32,482 nucleotides of DNA. It comes from Tannerella sp. GTDB taxonomy: Bacteria > Bacteroidota > Bacteroidia > Bacteroidales > Tannerellaceae. A model generated the notes under the pieces. The model worked only from the letters and a program-made list of their open reading frames with translations. It was not told the DNA's origin and searched no databases. Each line of letters opens with the position of its first letter. The stretch's first letter is position 1. Both the position numbers and the translations under genes were made by a program. Positions 1 to 9,242 of this stretch are shown in pieces. The stretch spans positions 1 through 32,482 of the forward strand of contig JAIRYD010000133.1 of NCBI GenBank assembly GCA_031267935.1. The letters are read 5' to 3'.

Positions 1-2
1 CC

Positions 3-407
3 TCGGAGCGGGTGCCTCAGGAACTGCTGGACAACGAAGTGACGTGCGCCGCGGTACGTTATCTGGAACGCAACTCGTACACAAAGTCGCAGCTCGAAAC
101 GTATGAAAAATACCTGGACGCGATCCGCGTCGAACGCACATTCTACGTCGATGCCCTGGCGAAAGGATGGGAGGAAGGTAAAGCGGAAGGTGAAGCCATC
201 GGCATAGAGAAAGGCAAAGCGGAAGGACGGGCAGAAGGTAAAGTAGAAGGCAGGGAGGAAGGTGAAGCCATCGGCATAGAGAAAGGCAAGGCGGAAGTCG
301 TAATCACCTGCCGCCGCAACGGAATTCCGCTGGAGCAAATTCAACTTGTTACCGGTCTGGACCGGGAGCGGATCGAAGAAATCCTTCGCGCGGACAATGA
401 GGTTTAG
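3..407 (+). CDS. Rpn family PD-(D/E)XK nuclease/transposase-like protein, C-terminal part (5' truncated by window edge)
   Basis: The reading frame is open from the first complete codon of the window (SERVPQELL...), so the GTG listed in the ORF track is probably internal and the N-terminal nuclease domain lies outside. What remains is the family's usual C-terminal tail: a helical region ending YEKYLDAIRVERTF, a long Glu/Lys/Gly-rich stretch of KAEG and REEG units, and a final small helical segment with IPLEQIQLVTGL. Within the charged stretch a 24-residue block (starting EGEAIGIEKGKAE) occurs twice, matching a 72-bp DNA repeat period. Rpn proteins are multicopy in Bacteroidales, are annotated as recombination-promoting nucleases and are linked to mobile DNA or anti-phage roles. 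No catalytic residues are visible in this fragment. It converges on the DUF1015 gene. Family assignment rests on the tail alone. Confidence 0.8.
   Translation, partial: SERVPQELLDNEVTCAAVRYLERNSYTKSQLETYEKYLDAIRVERTFYVDALAKGWEEGKAEGEAIGIEKGKAEGRAEGKVEGREEGEAIGIEKGKAEVVITCRRNGIPLEQIQLVTGLDRERIEEILRADNEV
185..299 (+). repeat. 72-bp-period internal direct repeat in the Rpn gene
   Basis: The sequence beginning GGAAGGTGAAGCCATCGGCA at 185 recurs at 257 with a single visible base change over about 40 bp (AAAGCGG versus AAGGCGG). It encodes the duplicated EGEAIGIEKGKAE peptide. The in-frame period (24 codons) is compatible with slippage or unequal recombination lengthening or shortening the charged tail. 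Confidence 0.85.
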
Positions 408-409
408 GT

Positions 410-432
410 ATTGAATGGATTTCCCATTCAAT
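410..432. terminator. Hairpin between convergent Rpn and DUF1015 genes
   Basis: ATTGAATGG and CCATTCAAT form a perfect 9-bp stem with a 5-nt loop in the 76-bp gap between two convergent genes. A loose T-rich stretch follows on the plus strand (GTTTGTTTTTTC about 20 bp on). Position and symmetry suggest a bidirectional terminator, but the U-tract is not adjacent. Confidence 0.5.
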
Positions 433-483
433 CTGTATATCCGTTTGTTTTTTCAGGAACATTCGATCCGCGCCGTCCGCGTG

Positions 484-1740
484 CTATCGGGACGGTTCAT
501 CCAGCGAGTGGACGATCAGTCCCGAACGCAGTTTCGGTTCGAACCAGGTGGTTTTCGGCGGCATGATGTGGCCCGAGTCGGCGATGCGGATGATTTGCCG
601 TATCGAGACGGGGTACAGCGCGAGCGCGGCTTTCATCTCTCCGCTGTCCACACGTCGCTTGAGTTCGCCCAGGCCGCGTATGCCACCCACGAAGTCGATA
701 CGTTTGTCGGAGCGCAAGTCTTTTATTCCCAGTATTTCGTTCAGAATGAGATTGGACGAAACGGTCACATCCAGGCCGCCTATCGGGTCGCCATCATCGT
801 ATGTGCCTTCTTTGGCGGTCAGCGCATACCAGTTGCCGTTCAGGTAGAGCGAAAACTGGTGTAGCCGGGCGGGCCGGAACATCTCGCCGCCTTTCGGTTC
901 TATGGCGAATTTTTTTGCGAGCGCCTGCAGAAAAGCGTCGTCGGACAGTCCGTTCAGATCTTTCACCACACGGTTGTAGTCGATGATGGTCAGCTGGCTT
1001 GCAGGGAAACATACGGCCATGAAATAGTTGTACTCCTCGTCGCCGCGATGGTGCGGGTTGCGTCCTGCATTTTCGGCTCCGACCAGTGCGGCAGCAGCCG
1101 AGCGGTGATGGCCGTCGGCGATGTAGAGCGCAGGTATGGCGGCGAAGCAGGCGGTGATTTGCCGTATGTCCGCGTCGTCGTTCACGATCCAGAACGTGTG
1201 GCGGAAATTTTCGGGCGGAGCGATAAAGTCGTATTCCGGCGTCCGGGCGATGTATTCGGCCACGATGGCGTCAATGCCGTCACAGTCGGGGTAGGCAAAA
1301 AAAACGGGTTCGATGTTGGCATTGTTTATGCGGACATGCTTCATTCGGTCTTCCTCCTTGTCGCGTCGTGTCAGTTCATGTTTTTTGATGCGTCCTTCGA
1401 GGTAGTCGTCTACGCAGGCGCACAGCACGAGGCCGTATTGCGTTTTGCCGTTCATGGTCTGCGCGTAGATGTAATACTGTTCCCGGTCGTCCTGCACGAG
1501 CCATTTGTTTGCACGGAAGGTGTTGAAGTTGGCGACTGCCCGGTCGTAGACTTCCGGGGCATGTTCGTCGGTTCCCGGCGGGAAGTCTATTTCCGGTTTG
1601 ATGATGTGATAGAGCGACTTTTCGTTGTCGCCGGCTTCGGCGCGCGCTTCTTCCGAGTTGAGCACGTCGTACGGTCGCGACGAGACGGCCTCGACCAGTT
1701 CCTTTGGCGGACGTATGCCCCTGAACGGTTTGACGATCAT
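484..1740 (-). CDS. DUF1015 family protein, last gene of the serine operon
   Basis: This 418-residue protein begins MIVKPFRGIRP and carries the DUF1015 hallmarks: the N-terminal RPPKELVEAVSSRPYDVLN block, the HIIKPEIDFP motif and the strongly conserved IADGHHRSAAA centre. The longer ORF in the track runs upstream through serA in another frame; the chosen ATG overlaps the serA stop by 4 bp (ATGA), which fits translational coupling. The biochemical role of DUF1015 is not firmly established to my knowledge. Its position directly after serC and serA argues for a part in serine or phosphoserine metabolism, and the same neighbourhood is common in Bacteroidetes from what I know. No transmembrane segment or signal peptide is visible, so it is probably cytoplasmic. 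Confidence 0.9.
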   Translation of the reverse strand: MIVKPFRGIRPPKELVEAVSSRPYDVLNSEEARAEAGDNEKSLYHIIKPEIDFPPGTDEHAPEVYDRAVANFNTFRANKWLVQDDREQYYIYAQTMNGKTQYGLVLCACVDDYLEGRIKKHELTRRDKEEDRMKHVRINNANIEPVFFAYPDCDGIDAIVAEYIARTPEYDFIAPPENFRHTFWIVNDDADIRQITACFAAIPALYIADGHHRSAAAALVGAENAGRNPHHRGDEEYNYFMAVCFPASQLTIIDYNRVVKDLNGLSDDAFLQALAKKFAIEPKGGEMFRPARLHQFSLYLNGNWYALTAKEGTYDDGDPIGGLDVTVSSNLILNEILGIKDLRSDKRIDFVGGIRGLGELKRRVDSGEMKAALALYPVSIRQIIRIADSGHIMPPKTTWFEPKLRSGLIVHSLDEPSR

Positions 1741-2660
1741 GATGGATTGATTCTGAATTTTTCGTTTCCGTTCAGCAGGAAGTCGACGATTTGTGTAGCG
1801 GCGGCGATGCCTGCGTTGTTGTTGGCTTCGGCGGTTTGCGCGCCCGTCTTTTTGGGTGTGCCGAAGTAGCGTGCGGCAAATCTTTCGGTCAGTTCGGCAT
1901 GGATGGCGGGGGCGATGTCGGTCATGTATCTGAAGTCGGGACGTTCTTCCATGACCTTGAGCAGTCCGGCTTCGTGAACGACTTCCCGGCGTGCGGTGTT
2001 GACGAGCATGGCGCCTTCGGGCATGGCGGAGAGCAGGTCGTATCCGACGGCATTTTTCGTTTCGGGTGTGGCGGGGATGTGCAGCGACACGAACGGGCAT
2101 GTTTCATACAGTTCCCGTACCGAGGCTGCGGCCCTGATGCCGTCTTTTTCTATTGTTTCGGCGGAGAGGAACGGGTCGAAGGCGCAGACTTCCATTCCGA
2201 AGCCACGGGCGATGCGTGCGACGTGGCGTCCGACGTTTCCGTAGGCATGGATGCCGAGTTTCTTGTCTTTGAGTTCCGTTCCCGACGTGCCGTTGAAGAA
2301 GTTGCGTACGCCGTAGACCATCAGTCCGAGCGCCAGTTCGGCTACGGCATTGGCGTTCTGTCCGGGGGTGTTCATGACGCAGACGTGGTGTGCCGTGGCC
2401 GAAACCAGGTCTACATTGTCGTAGCCGGCGCCGGCGCGGACGACGATTTTCAGTTGCCGCGCGGCATCGAACACTTCGCGGTCGATCACGTCGCTGCGGA
2501 TAATGAGGGCGTCGGCGTCGGCGACGGCGTCCAGCAGTTGCGTTTTATGCGTATATTTTTCCAGAGAGGCCATGGTCATGCCGGCCGATTCGATCACTTC
2601 GCGGATGGCGTTTGCGGCCGGAGCGGCAAAAGGTTTTTCGGTTGCAAGTAATATTTTCAT
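1737..2660 (-). CDS. serA: D-3-phosphoglycerate dehydrogenase, short form (SerA)
   Basis: NAD-dependent oxidation of 3-phosphoglycerate to 3-phosphohydroxypyruvate, first step of serine synthesis, in the cytoplasm. At 307 residues it is the short form without an ACT regulatory domain. Visible motifs are VRAGAGYDNVD, a Rossmann turn in HAYGNVGRHVAR, the catalytic Arg in NTARREVV, and TPKKTGAQTAEA near the C-terminus. In E. coli SerA the last region has a catalytic His (PHIGGST); here the position holds Lys, as in the Lys-type short PGDHs I recall from Bacteroidetes and Entamoeba. The start MKILLATEKP is chosen because the longer ORF reads back through serC out of frame. It lies 11 bp after serC and overlaps the DUF1015 start by 4 bp. 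Confidence 0.93.
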   Translation of the reverse strand: MKILLATEKPFAAPAANAIREVIESAGMTMASLEKYTHKTQLLDAVADADALIIRSDVIDREVFDAARQLKIVVRAGAGYDNVDLVSATAHHVCVMNTPGQNANAVAELALGLMVYGVRNFFNGTSGTELKDKKLGIHAYGNVGRHVARIARGFGMEVCAFDPFLSAETIEKDGIRAAASVRELYETCPFVSLHIPATPETKNAVGYDLLSAMPEGAMLVNTARREVVHEAGLLKVMEERPDFRYMTDIAPAIHAELTERFAARYFGTPKKTGAQTAEANNNAGIAAATQIVDFLLNGNEKFRINPS

Positions 2661-2671
2661 AATGCGGAAAT

Positions 2672-3739
2672 TTAATTTTTCTTTTCGAACGACTTCATGG
2701 CTTCGACCAGTACTTCCACGCTGCTTCGGGGCATCGCGTTGTATATCGAGGCGCGGAAACCGCCGACGGAACGGTGTCCCTTGATGCCGACAATGCCTTG
2801 CGCGGAAGCATATTCGCCGAAGGTGTTTTCCAGTTCGCGATATTCGTCGTTCATCACGAAGCAGACGTTCATCAGCGAACGGTCTTCGACGGCTGCCGTG
2901 CCCCTGAACAGTCTGTTGCGGTCGATCTCGTCGTACAGAACCGCGGCTTTCCCGATGTTTTTCTGCTGCATGACGGCGATGCCGCCCTGTTCCCTGTACC
3001 ATTTCAGCGTCTGCAGCGCGGAATAGATGGGGAGGACGGGTGGCGTGTTGAACATGGAGTCGTTGTCGATGTGGATCCGGTAGTCGAGCATGGAGGGAAT
3101 CGGGCGTTCGACTTTTCCGAGGGCGTCTTTGCGGACGATGATAATCGTTACGCCGGCCGGCGCCAGATTCTTTTGCGCGCCGGCGTAGATGATGCCGTAT
3201 TGCGAAACGTCTATCGGCCGTGCGAAAATATCCGACGACATGTCGGCGACCAGCGGGATGTGCACCTGCGGGATGGCGTGGATCTCGGTTCCGAAGATGG
3301 TGTTGTTCGTCGTGATGTGGAAATATTCCGCATCGGGCGAGATGGTGTAATTCTTCGGAATATAGGAATAGTTTTTGTCTTTGGACGAGGCAACCACTTC
3401 CACTTCGCCAAACAGACGGGCTTCCTTGATGGCCTTGGATGCCCACGTGCCGGTATCCAGATAGGCTGCTTTCCTGTTCAGCATGTTGTAGGGTACCATG
3501 CAGAACTGCATGCTGGCGCCGCCGCTCAGGAAGACGACTTCGTGTGTATCGGGCACGTCCAGCAGTTCTTTCACCAGTGCGCGCGCCTCGTCGTTGACGG
3601 CGACGAATTCTTTTCCGCGGTGTGACACTTCGAGCAGGGACAGTCCCGTCCCGGCAAAATTCTCTACGGCAGCGGCGGTGTTCTTTATTGTATATTCGCT
3701 CAGAATAGAAGGACCCGCGTAAAAATTATGTTTTTTCAT
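2672..3739 (-). CDS. serC: Phosphoserine aminotransferase (SerC)
   Basis: PLP-dependent transamination of phosphohydroxypyruvate to phosphoserine, using glutamate as amino donor. The protein has 355 residues, close to E. coli SerC, and begins [16 protein letters not shown], the typical family N-terminus. [10 protein letters not shown] contacts the cofactor phosphate, and [13 protein letters not shown] contains the PLP-binding lysine. The C-terminal [17 protein letters not shown] block is also a family signature. It is the first gene of serC-serA-DUF1015 and has a good Bacteroidetes -7 box 45 bp upstream. The final pathway enzyme (SerB) is not in the window. Confidence 0.97.
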   Translation of the reverse strand: MKKHNFYAGPSILSEYTIKNTAAAVENFAGTGLSLLEVSHRGKEFVAVNDEARALVKELLDVPDTHEVVFLSGGASMQFCMVPYNMLNRKAAYLDTGTWASKAIKEARLFGEVEVVASSKDKNYSYIPKNYTISPDAEYFHITTNNTIFGTEIHAIPQVHIPLVADMSSDIFARPIDVSQYGIIYAGAQKNLAPAGVTIIIVRKDALGKVERPIPSMLDYRIHIDNDSMFNTPPVLPIYSALQTLKWYREQGGIAVMQQKNIGKAAVLYDEIDRNRLFRGTAAVEDRSLMNVCFVMNDEYRELENTFGEYASAQGIVGIKGHRSVGGFRASIYNAMPRSSVEVLVEAMKSFEKKN

Positions 3740-3783
3740 TGCGATGCTTTTTTATTATATGAATATTTAGTTGTAACGATGTG

Positions 3784-3791
3784 CAAAGGTA
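3784..3791 (-). promoter_or_regulatory. -7 box of the serC operon promoter
   Basis: On the minus strand this reads TACCTTTG followed by CAC, an exact match to the Bacteroidetes TAnnTTTG element, 45 bp before the serC ATG. The -33 element is weak; a TTGG lies roughly 20 bp further upstream. Confidence 0.65.
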
Positions 3792-3963
3792 ATCTTTTTT
3801 CGCCAATGAACGGCTGTTTTCCCGTTTTTTGGCTAATTCTTTTTTGGGGGGAGCTTCTGCCTCTTTTCCCGCCTTCTTCTTCGCCGCCCACGTAAAGATC
3901 ATCTACATGAACAATGCCGGTTGAATTTTATTGAGTGCACACCTGCAAACTGTTTTCTTGCTG

Positions 3964-3971
3964 CAAAGGTA
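3964..3971 (-). promoter_or_regulatory. Possible second upstream -7 box toward serC
   Basis: A second exact TACCTTTG on the minus strand (followed by GCAG), about 225 bp before serC. It could give a longer serC leader or drive a small transcript; the nearer box is more likely to be the main promoter. Confidence 0.35.
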
Positions 3972-4097
3972 GCATCTTATATTTTTTGCAGCGACCTAAA
4001 CACTTCATCCTAAAAAAGAATTACCTCCGAAGCAAGACTCTTTTTCCCCGATGCCGATTTTTCATTCTGTTTTGGTGCGAATATTGTTCGAATTGTG

Positions 4098-4105
4098 TAC
4101 TTTTG
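4098..4105 (+). promoter_or_regulatory. -7 box of the dxs-trkA-trkH promoter
   Basis: TACTTTTG matches TAnnTTTG; a TTTGG about 23 bp upstream may serve as the -33 element. With initiation a few bases downstream, the leader is only about 15 nt before the ATG at 4126. This decides against the longer ORF starting at 4051, whose first codons would lie upstream of the transcript. Confidence 0.6.
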
Positions 4106-4125
4106 TGGCAAAAAAAAATCACGTG

Positions 4126-6096
4126 ATGAGTTCAAACGGACAGGAACAACTACTTCAATTTATCGACAGCCCGGACGACCTGCGGAAATTGTCTGTCGGA
4201 CAACTGGATCAGGTCTGCGCCGAGTTGCGCCGGTATATCATCGACATACTGTCCGAAAAACCGGGACATCTGGGTGCAAGCCTCGGCACGGTCGAACTGA
4301 CGGTCGCCCTCCACTACGTCTTCCGCACACCCTACGACCGCATCGTGTGGGACGTCGGACATCAGGCCTACGGACACAAGATTCTCACCGGCCGTCGCGA
4401 TGCCTTCCACACACTCAGGCAGTTCAACGGCATCAGCGGTTTCCCCAATCCGGCAGAAAGTGAATACGATGCCTTCATCGCCGGACACGCCTCCAACTCC
4501 ATCTCCGCCGCGCTGGGAATGTCCATCGCCTCCGAGATAAAACAGGAAACCGACCGGCACGTCATTGCCGTCATCGGCGACGGCGCCATGACCGGCGGGC
4601 TCGCCTACGAGGGGCTGAACAACGCCTCCTGCAGCCCGAACAACATCCTGATTATCCTTAACGACAACGACATGGCCATCGATCAGAGCGTCGGCGGATT
4701 GAGCAAATATCTGGTAAACATCACAACCAGCCAGACCTACAACAGGATTCGTTTCAACCTGTATCAAAAACTGCTGAAACTGAACATTATCTCCGAAAAC
4801 CGCCGGGAAAACATCCTGCGATTCAACAACAGTCTGAAAGCCCTGATCAACCGCCAGCACAATCTGTTCGAAGGATTCAGCATCAGATATTTCGGCCCCG
4901 TCGACGGACACAACGTCGTCGACCTTGTCCGCAAACTGAACGACATCCGCCACATGAAAGGCCCCAAGCTGCTGCACATCAAAACAAAAAAAGGAAAAGG
5001 ATTCCGCCCGGCGGAAATATCGGCCGTCGAATGGCATGCCCCCGGCAAATTCAACAAGGAAACAGGGCAGCGTATCCTTCCCCAAAACCTGAACGAGCCG
5101 CAAAACTATCAGGACGTGTTCGGACATACACTGGTCGAACTGGCCGGGAAAGACAGCCGCATCATGGGCGTCACACCCGCCATGCCCACCGGATGCTCGA
5201 TGATCTTTCTGATGAAAGCCTTCCCCGAACGGGCTTTCGACGTGGGAATTGCCGAAGGACATGCCGTCACATTCGCCGCCGGACTGGCGAAGGAAGGACT
5301 GATCCCGTTCTGCAACGTCTATTCGTCGTTCATGCAGCGCGCTTACGACCAGATTATTCACGACATCGCTATCCAGAAACTGCACGTCGTACTCTGCCTC
5401 GACCGCGCCGGACTGGTCGGCGAAGACGGCGTCACGCACCACGGCGTGTTCGACATGGCCTGTCTGCGCCCGATACCCGGATTGACCATTGCCTCGCCGC
5501 TGAACGAGGTTGACCTGCGCAACCTGATGTATACCGGCTACTGCCATTCGGGACCGTTCGTCATCCGCTATCCGCGCGGCAGGGGCGAACTGAAAGACTG
5601 GCAGAACAAGCTGGAGATAATGCCTCCCGGCAAAGGACGGAAACTGCGGGAAGGCGACCGGCTTGCGCTGCTTTCGATAGGTCCGGTCGGAAACGAAGCC
5701 CGAAAAGCCATCGACGCGGTAGAGCGCGAAGGCTATTCTGTGGCACACTACGACATGATTTATCTCAAACCGATTGATACCGGCATCCTTCACGAAGTGG
5801 GGCAACAGTTCCGGCGCGTCCTGACCGTCGAAAACGGCGTCGTGACCGGCGGACTGGGAAGCGCCGTCGTCGAGTTCATGGCCGAAAACGGATACACCCC
5901 GCAAGTGAAACGCATCGGCATCAAAGACGAATTTGTCGAACACGGAAGCATTCCCGAACTCTACAGGCAATGCGGCCTGGACGCCGCAGGCATCGCCGCA
6001 ACCGTCAGGGAATTTCTGCAGTCTGCCGACGGGACGGAAACGCTTGCCGGCAAGAAGGGACATCACGTATTTTCGTTCATCAATATTCCGACATGA
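4126..6096 (+). CDS. dxs: 1-deoxy-D-xylulose-5-phosphate synthase (DXS)
   Basis: Thiamine-diphosphate enzyme condensing pyruvate and glyceraldehyde-3-phosphate to DXP, entry step of the MEP isoprenoid pathway. The 656-residue product has the full three-domain architecture: the [12 protein letters not shown] motif near residues 46-57, the TPP/Mg motif GDGAMTGG at 151-158 followed by [10 protein letters not shown], a central pyrimidine-binding domain with the catalytic Glu in [16 protein letters not shown], and a C-terminal transketolase-like domain ([10 protein letters not shown]). The start MSSNGQEQ is preferred to the track's 4051 start because the promoter box lies between them. The leader is A-rich with no Shine-Dalgarno, normal in this phylum. 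Its stop overlaps the trkA start by 4 bp (ATGA). Confidence 0.96.
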   Translation: MSSNGQEQLLQFIDSPDDLRKLSVGQLDQVCAELRRYIIDILSEKPGHLGASLGTVELTVALHYVFRTPYDRIVWDVGHQAYGHKILTGRRDAFHTLRQFNGISGFPNPAESEYDAFIAGHASNSISAALGMSIASEIKQETDRHVIAVIGDGAMTGGLAYEGLNNASCSPNNILIILNDNDMAIDQSVGGLSKYLVNITTSQTYNRIRFNLYQKLLKLNIISENRRENILRFNNSLKALINRQHNLFEGFSIRYFGPVDGHNVVDLVRKLNDIRHMKGPKLLHIKTKKGKGFRPAEISAVEWHAPGKFNKETGQRILPQNLNEPQNYQDVFGHTLVELAGKDSRIMGVTPAMPTGCSMIFLMKAFPERAFDVGIAEGHAVTFAAGLAKEGLIPFCNVYSSFMQRAYDQIIHDIAIQKLHVVLCLDRAGLVGEDGVTHHGVFDMACLRPIPGLTIASPLNEVDLRNLMYTGYCHSGPFVIRYPRGRGELKDWQNKLEIMPPGKGRKLREGDRLALLSIGPVGNEARKAIDAVEREGYSVAHYDMIYLKPIDTGILHEVGQQFRRVLTVENGVVTGGLGSAVVEFMAENGYTPQVKRIGIKDEFVEHGSIPELYRQCGLDAAGIAATVREFLQSADGTETLAGKKGHHVFSFINIPT

Positions 6097-7436
6097 AAGT
6101 AGTAATTGCCGGCGCGGGAGAAGTCGGGACGCATCTGGCAAAAATGCTGTCCCGCGAGCGGCACGACATCGTCATCATGGACGAAGACGACGAAAAACTG
6201 GCCTTTGTCCATTCGGGATTCGACATCCAGCCGGCAGTCGGGAATCCCACTTCGCTCGGAGATCTCGAAAAAGCCCGCGTGAAGACGGCCGACCTGTTCG
6301 TCAGCGTCACACCCGAAGAAGCCACGAACATCACCGCCTGCATGCTGGCCGCCAACCTCGGCGCACAGAAAACATTCGCACGCATCAACAACTACGAATA
6401 CCTCCTGCCCAAAAACAGGGAACTGTTCGAAAAAATAGGCGTCGGCTCCATGATTTATCCCGAAATGCTGGCCGCCAAGGAAATCGTGGCAGCCGTCCGG
6501 CGTCCGTGGACACGGCAATACTGGGAACTGTTCGGCGGCAGCCTGATCCTGCTCGGCGTCAAAATCCGCGAAAACGCGCCCATCGTCGGCCGGCCGCTGT
6601 TCGAACTGCTGGCCAACAACAGGAAGATGTATCACGTCGTGGCCATCAGGCGCGACAACGACGAGATGATTATCCCGCGCGGACAGGATACGATCCGGGC
6701 GGACGACCTCGTCTTTATCAGCACCATGCGCGAATACGAAGAAGAAGTGCGCATCTCTGCCGGCAAGCACGGTCCCGACATCAGGCACATCGTCATCATG
6801 GGCGGCAGCCGGATCGCCTGCCGCGCCTGCCAGTATCTGCCCGACCATATCCAGATCAAGATCATCGAATCCAACCGCGAAAAAGGGATCCATCTGTCCG
6901 AAACGCTGCCCCGCAACGTGCTCGTCATCTACGGCGATGCACGCGACACCGACCTGCTGCTTCAGGAAGGAATACAGAAGACGCAGGCTTTTATCGCCCT
7001 GACCGACAATTCGAGCAACAACATGCTGGCTTGTATGGCCGCCAAACGCTTCGGCGTATACAAAACCATCGCGCAGGTGGAAAACCTCGACTATATCCCG
7101 CTGGCCACCAGAATGGATATCGGTTCGATCATCAACAAGAAACTGATTGCCGCCAGCCATATCTACCAGTTTCTGCTCGACGCGGACGTGGCCAACATCA
7201 AATGCCTTGCCATTGCCAACGCCAACGTGGCCGAACTTGTCGCGCACGCTGATTCGCACGTCACCCGCAAACAGGTGAAAGACCTGAATCTGCCGAAAGA
7301 CATGACGCTGGGCGGACTGATACGCAACGGCAAGCCGATGATGGTCGAAGGCGACACGCAGATATGCGCCGACGACCGCGTGATGGTCTTCTGCCTCGAA
7401 TCGGCCATGAGCAAACTGAAAAAATACTTCAACTGA
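6093..7436 (+). CDS. trkA: Trk system potassium transporter regulatory subunit TrkA
   Basis: Cytoplasmic NAD(H)-binding gating ring for the K+ channel subunit TrkH, encoded next. The 447 residues contain two RCK repeats: an N-terminal Rossmann domain starting [19 protein letters not shown] (GxGxxG at 7-12) with its TrkA_C domain, then a second Rossmann domain around [15 protein letters not shown] and a second TrkA_C domain. The second dinucleotide motif is degenerate (GGSRIA), so one site may not bind NAD in the usual way. The ATG overlaps the dxs stop by 4 bp, and trkH begins 11 bp after its stop, so all three genes are probably one transcript. Upstream residues of the longer track ORF are out-of-frame dxs sequence. 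Confidence 0.95.
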   Translation: MKVVIAGAGEVGTHLAKMLSRERHDIVIMDEDDEKLAFVHSGFDIQPAVGNPTSLGDLEKARVKTADLFVSVTPEEATNITACMLAANLGAQKTFARINNYEYLLPKNRELFEKIGVGSMIYPEMLAAKEIVAAVRRPWTRQYWELFGGSLILLGVKIRENAPIVGRPLFELLANNRKMYHVVAIRRDNDEMIIPRGQDTIRADDLVFISTMREYEEEVRISAGKHGPDIRHIVIMGGSRIACRACQYLPDHIQIKIIESNREKGIHLSETLPRNVLVIYGDARDTDLLLQEGIQKTQAFIALTDNSSNNMLACMAAKRFGVYKTIAQVENLDYIPLATRMDIGSIINKKLIAASHIYQFLLDADVANIKCLAIANANVAELVAHADSHVTRKQVKDLNLPKDMTLGGLIRNGKPMMVEGDTQICADDRVMVFCLESAMSKLKKYFN

Positions 7437-7447
7437 ACGGACGCACC

Positions 7448-8902
7448 ATGTCGCAACTGAATATTCGGTTCGTCCTCAAGATGCTTGGACTGATGCACAT
7501 GCTCGAAAGCCTTTTCGTCCTCGCCGCCACCGGGGTTGCTTTCTACTACCGTGAACAGGATCGCTATCCGCTCCTCGTCTCGTCGGCCGTCATGCTGGGC
7601 GTCGGACTGATCTTCCGGCTGTCGGGCCGGAACGCCGGCCGGATGTACACGGGCCGGCGCGAAGGCAGCCTGGCCGTGGCGCTCACATGGATTCTGCTTG
7701 CATTCTTCGGGATGATGCCCTATCTGCTCGGCGGATATGCGGACGGCGTGACGGACGCCTTCTACGAGGCGATGGCCGGTTTCACGACGACCGGCTCCAC
7801 CATTTTTCGCGACGTCGAAGTGCTGCCCCACGGCATCCTGATCTGGCGCAGCCTGACGCAGTGGCAGGGCGGCGTGGGCATCATCGTCTTTACCGTCGCC
7901 CTGCTGCCCCTCGTCGGCGGCGGAGCCAACCAGCTTTTCGACGCCGAAGCATCCGCCATCATGCACGAACATTTCCTGCCGCGCATCACCCAGATTGCAA
8001 AACGCTTTTTCGGCATTTACCTGCTGATCACCTGCGTCCTGACGCTGCTGCTCTGGGCCGGGCCGATGAATCTGTTCGATGCCGTCAACCATGCGATGAC
8101 CACCGTCTCGTCCGGCGGATTTTCCACGAAAAACGACAATATCGCCAGCTGGAATTCGCCTTACATCTACTACGTGATATGCGTGTTCATGTGCATCGCC
8201 GCACTGAATTTCACGCTGATCTATTTCCTGTTCAAGGGCCAGTGCCGGAAACTGGCAAAAAACGAGGAAACACGCTACCTGGCGATATTCATCATCATCC
8301 CCACCCTGCTCATGACGGCAATACTGTTTGCAGGCAACCGTGACGCGGGCCCGGAACTGCCGTTCCGCCTGGCGCTGTTTCAAATCACGTCCTTCATCAC
8401 CACCACCGGATACGTGGTGTCCGACTACGCCGCCTGGGGAACGTTTTTCAGTCTGATCGTGCTGATTCTGATGAGCGTCTGCGGCTGTGCAGGATCCACT
8501 TCCGGCGGTCTGAAGATGGGGCGGTTCATCATCCTGCTCAAAAATACGCAAAACGAATTTAAGAGACTGACACACCCGAATGCGATTCTGCCCGTCCGCA
8601 TGAACGGACAGGTCATCCCTTCGCTTGTCGTGCAGCGCGTGCAGACGTTTGCCTTCATCTACCTCGTACTGATCATCATCGGATGCGCCGTACTGCTGGT
8701 CGACGGTCTGCCGTTCGAAGAATCCGTCGGCCTGACCGTTTCCGCCATCGGCAACGTCGGTCCCGCACTGGGCGAGTACGACGGCGTATTCTCCGACCTG
8801 CCGGCCGTCGCCAAATGGACGCTCGCCTTCCTGATGCTGGTCGGCAGACTTGAAATATTCACGATACTGGCGCTGTTTCTGCCGGGATTCTGGAGAAGAT
8901 AA
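7448..8902 (+). CDS. trkH: Trk/Ktr potassium transporter membrane subunit TrkH
   Basis: Potassium-translocating inner-membrane subunit of 484 residues, rich in hydrophobic segments. The four P-loop selectivity-filter regions can be read: AGFTTTGST, TTVSSGGFST, SFITTTGYVVSD and SAIGNVGPALG, the expected fourfold pseudo-symmetry of the SKT superfamily. The C-terminus LFLPGFWRR is typical of TrkH. The start MSQLNIRFVLKM gives an 11-bp gap to trkA; the upstream part of the track ORF lies inside trkA. Pairing with a double-RCK TrkA supports TrkAH rather than KtrAB. A weak GGG/CCGG hairpin is all that is visible as a terminator. Confidence 0.95.
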   Translation: MSQLNIRFVLKMLGLMHMLESLFVLAATGVAFYYREQDRYPLLVSSAVMLGVGLIFRLSGRNAGRMYTGRREGSLAVALTWILLAFFGMMPYLLGGYADGVTDAFYEAMAGFTTTGSTIFRDVEVLPHGILIWRSLTQWQGGVGIIVFTVALLPLVGGGANQLFDAEASAIMHEHFLPRITQIAKRFFGIYLLITCVLTLLLWAGPMNLFDAVNHAMTTVSSGGFSTKNDNIASWNSPYIYYVICVFMCIAALNFTLIYFLFKGQCRKLAKNEETRYLAIFIIIPTLLMTAILFAGNRDAGPELPFRLALFQITSFITTTGYVVSDYAAWGTFFSLIVLILMSVCGCAGSTSGGLKMGRFIILLKNTQNEFKRLTHPNAILPVRMNGQVIPSLVVQRVQTFAFIYLVLIIIGCAVLLVDGLPFEESVGLTVSAIGNVGPALGEYDGVFSDLPAVAKWTLAFLMLVGRLEIFTILALFLPGFWRR

Positions 8903-8958
8903 AAAACGGGTTCGTTCTTTTCCGGGGTACTATCGGGAACCTCCAAACAAAGAATTAT

Positions 8959-9042
8959 ACTTCACGCGGTCTGAAATTGCGAGTTCAACTATGAACGATG
9001 AACGATAAACGATGAACGATGACCGGATTCATCGCTCATAGT
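8959..9042 (+). repeat. Dispersed repeat, copy A (plus orientation)
   Basis: Begins ACTTCACGCGG and contains overlapping AACGATGAACGATAAACG units, then CCGGATTCA. A 22-bp core (9001-9022, containing ATAAACGATGAACGATGA) is identical to the minus strand of the copy at 32097-32163, and the ACTTCACGCGG head is shared too. It lies just downstream of trkH. Confidence 0.75.
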
Positions 9043-9127
9043 CCACAAAACCATGCCGCGCACAGTATATTTCCCCTCCCCCATGGAAAAAAACTTTTTC
9101 TCCACGGCAAAAGACGCGCGAAGACGC

Positions 9128-9191
9128 GGCGAACGCAGTGAAGCAATCCATGCTGTTCGCGGACCGGACTGCTTCCTTCGTCGCAACGATG
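9128..9191. repeat. REP-like palindromic element, degenerate copy
   Basis: Left arm GCGAACGCAGTGAAGCAATCC and right arm GGACTGCTTCCTTCGTCGC resemble the arms of the two better copies at 9396 and 9510. It is the most diverged of the three in this island. Confidence 0.6.
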
Positions 9192-9242
9192 CGGCAGGAC
9201 GGTGTAATTACGAACGGGAAACCCGACGCCCCGTGCCGATAC

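Larger units (their letters stand above)
3740..4125. other. Divergent intergenic region between serC and dxs
   Basis: 386 bp separate two divergent operons. I see two minus-strand TACCTTTG boxes and one plus-strand TACTTTTG box (listed separately) and AT-rich spacer. A 57-codon Lys/Ala-rich minus-strand frame starting at 3902 was considered and not accepted. No RNA gene or riboswitch was recognised. Confidence 0.6.

Noticed and set aside
3738-3902. 57-codon Lys/Ala-rich minus-strand frame (MIFTWAAKKKAGKEAE...) upstream of serC
   Set aside because: It runs through the serC promoter box and into the serC start; composition comes from purine-rich runs, and no family is recognised.
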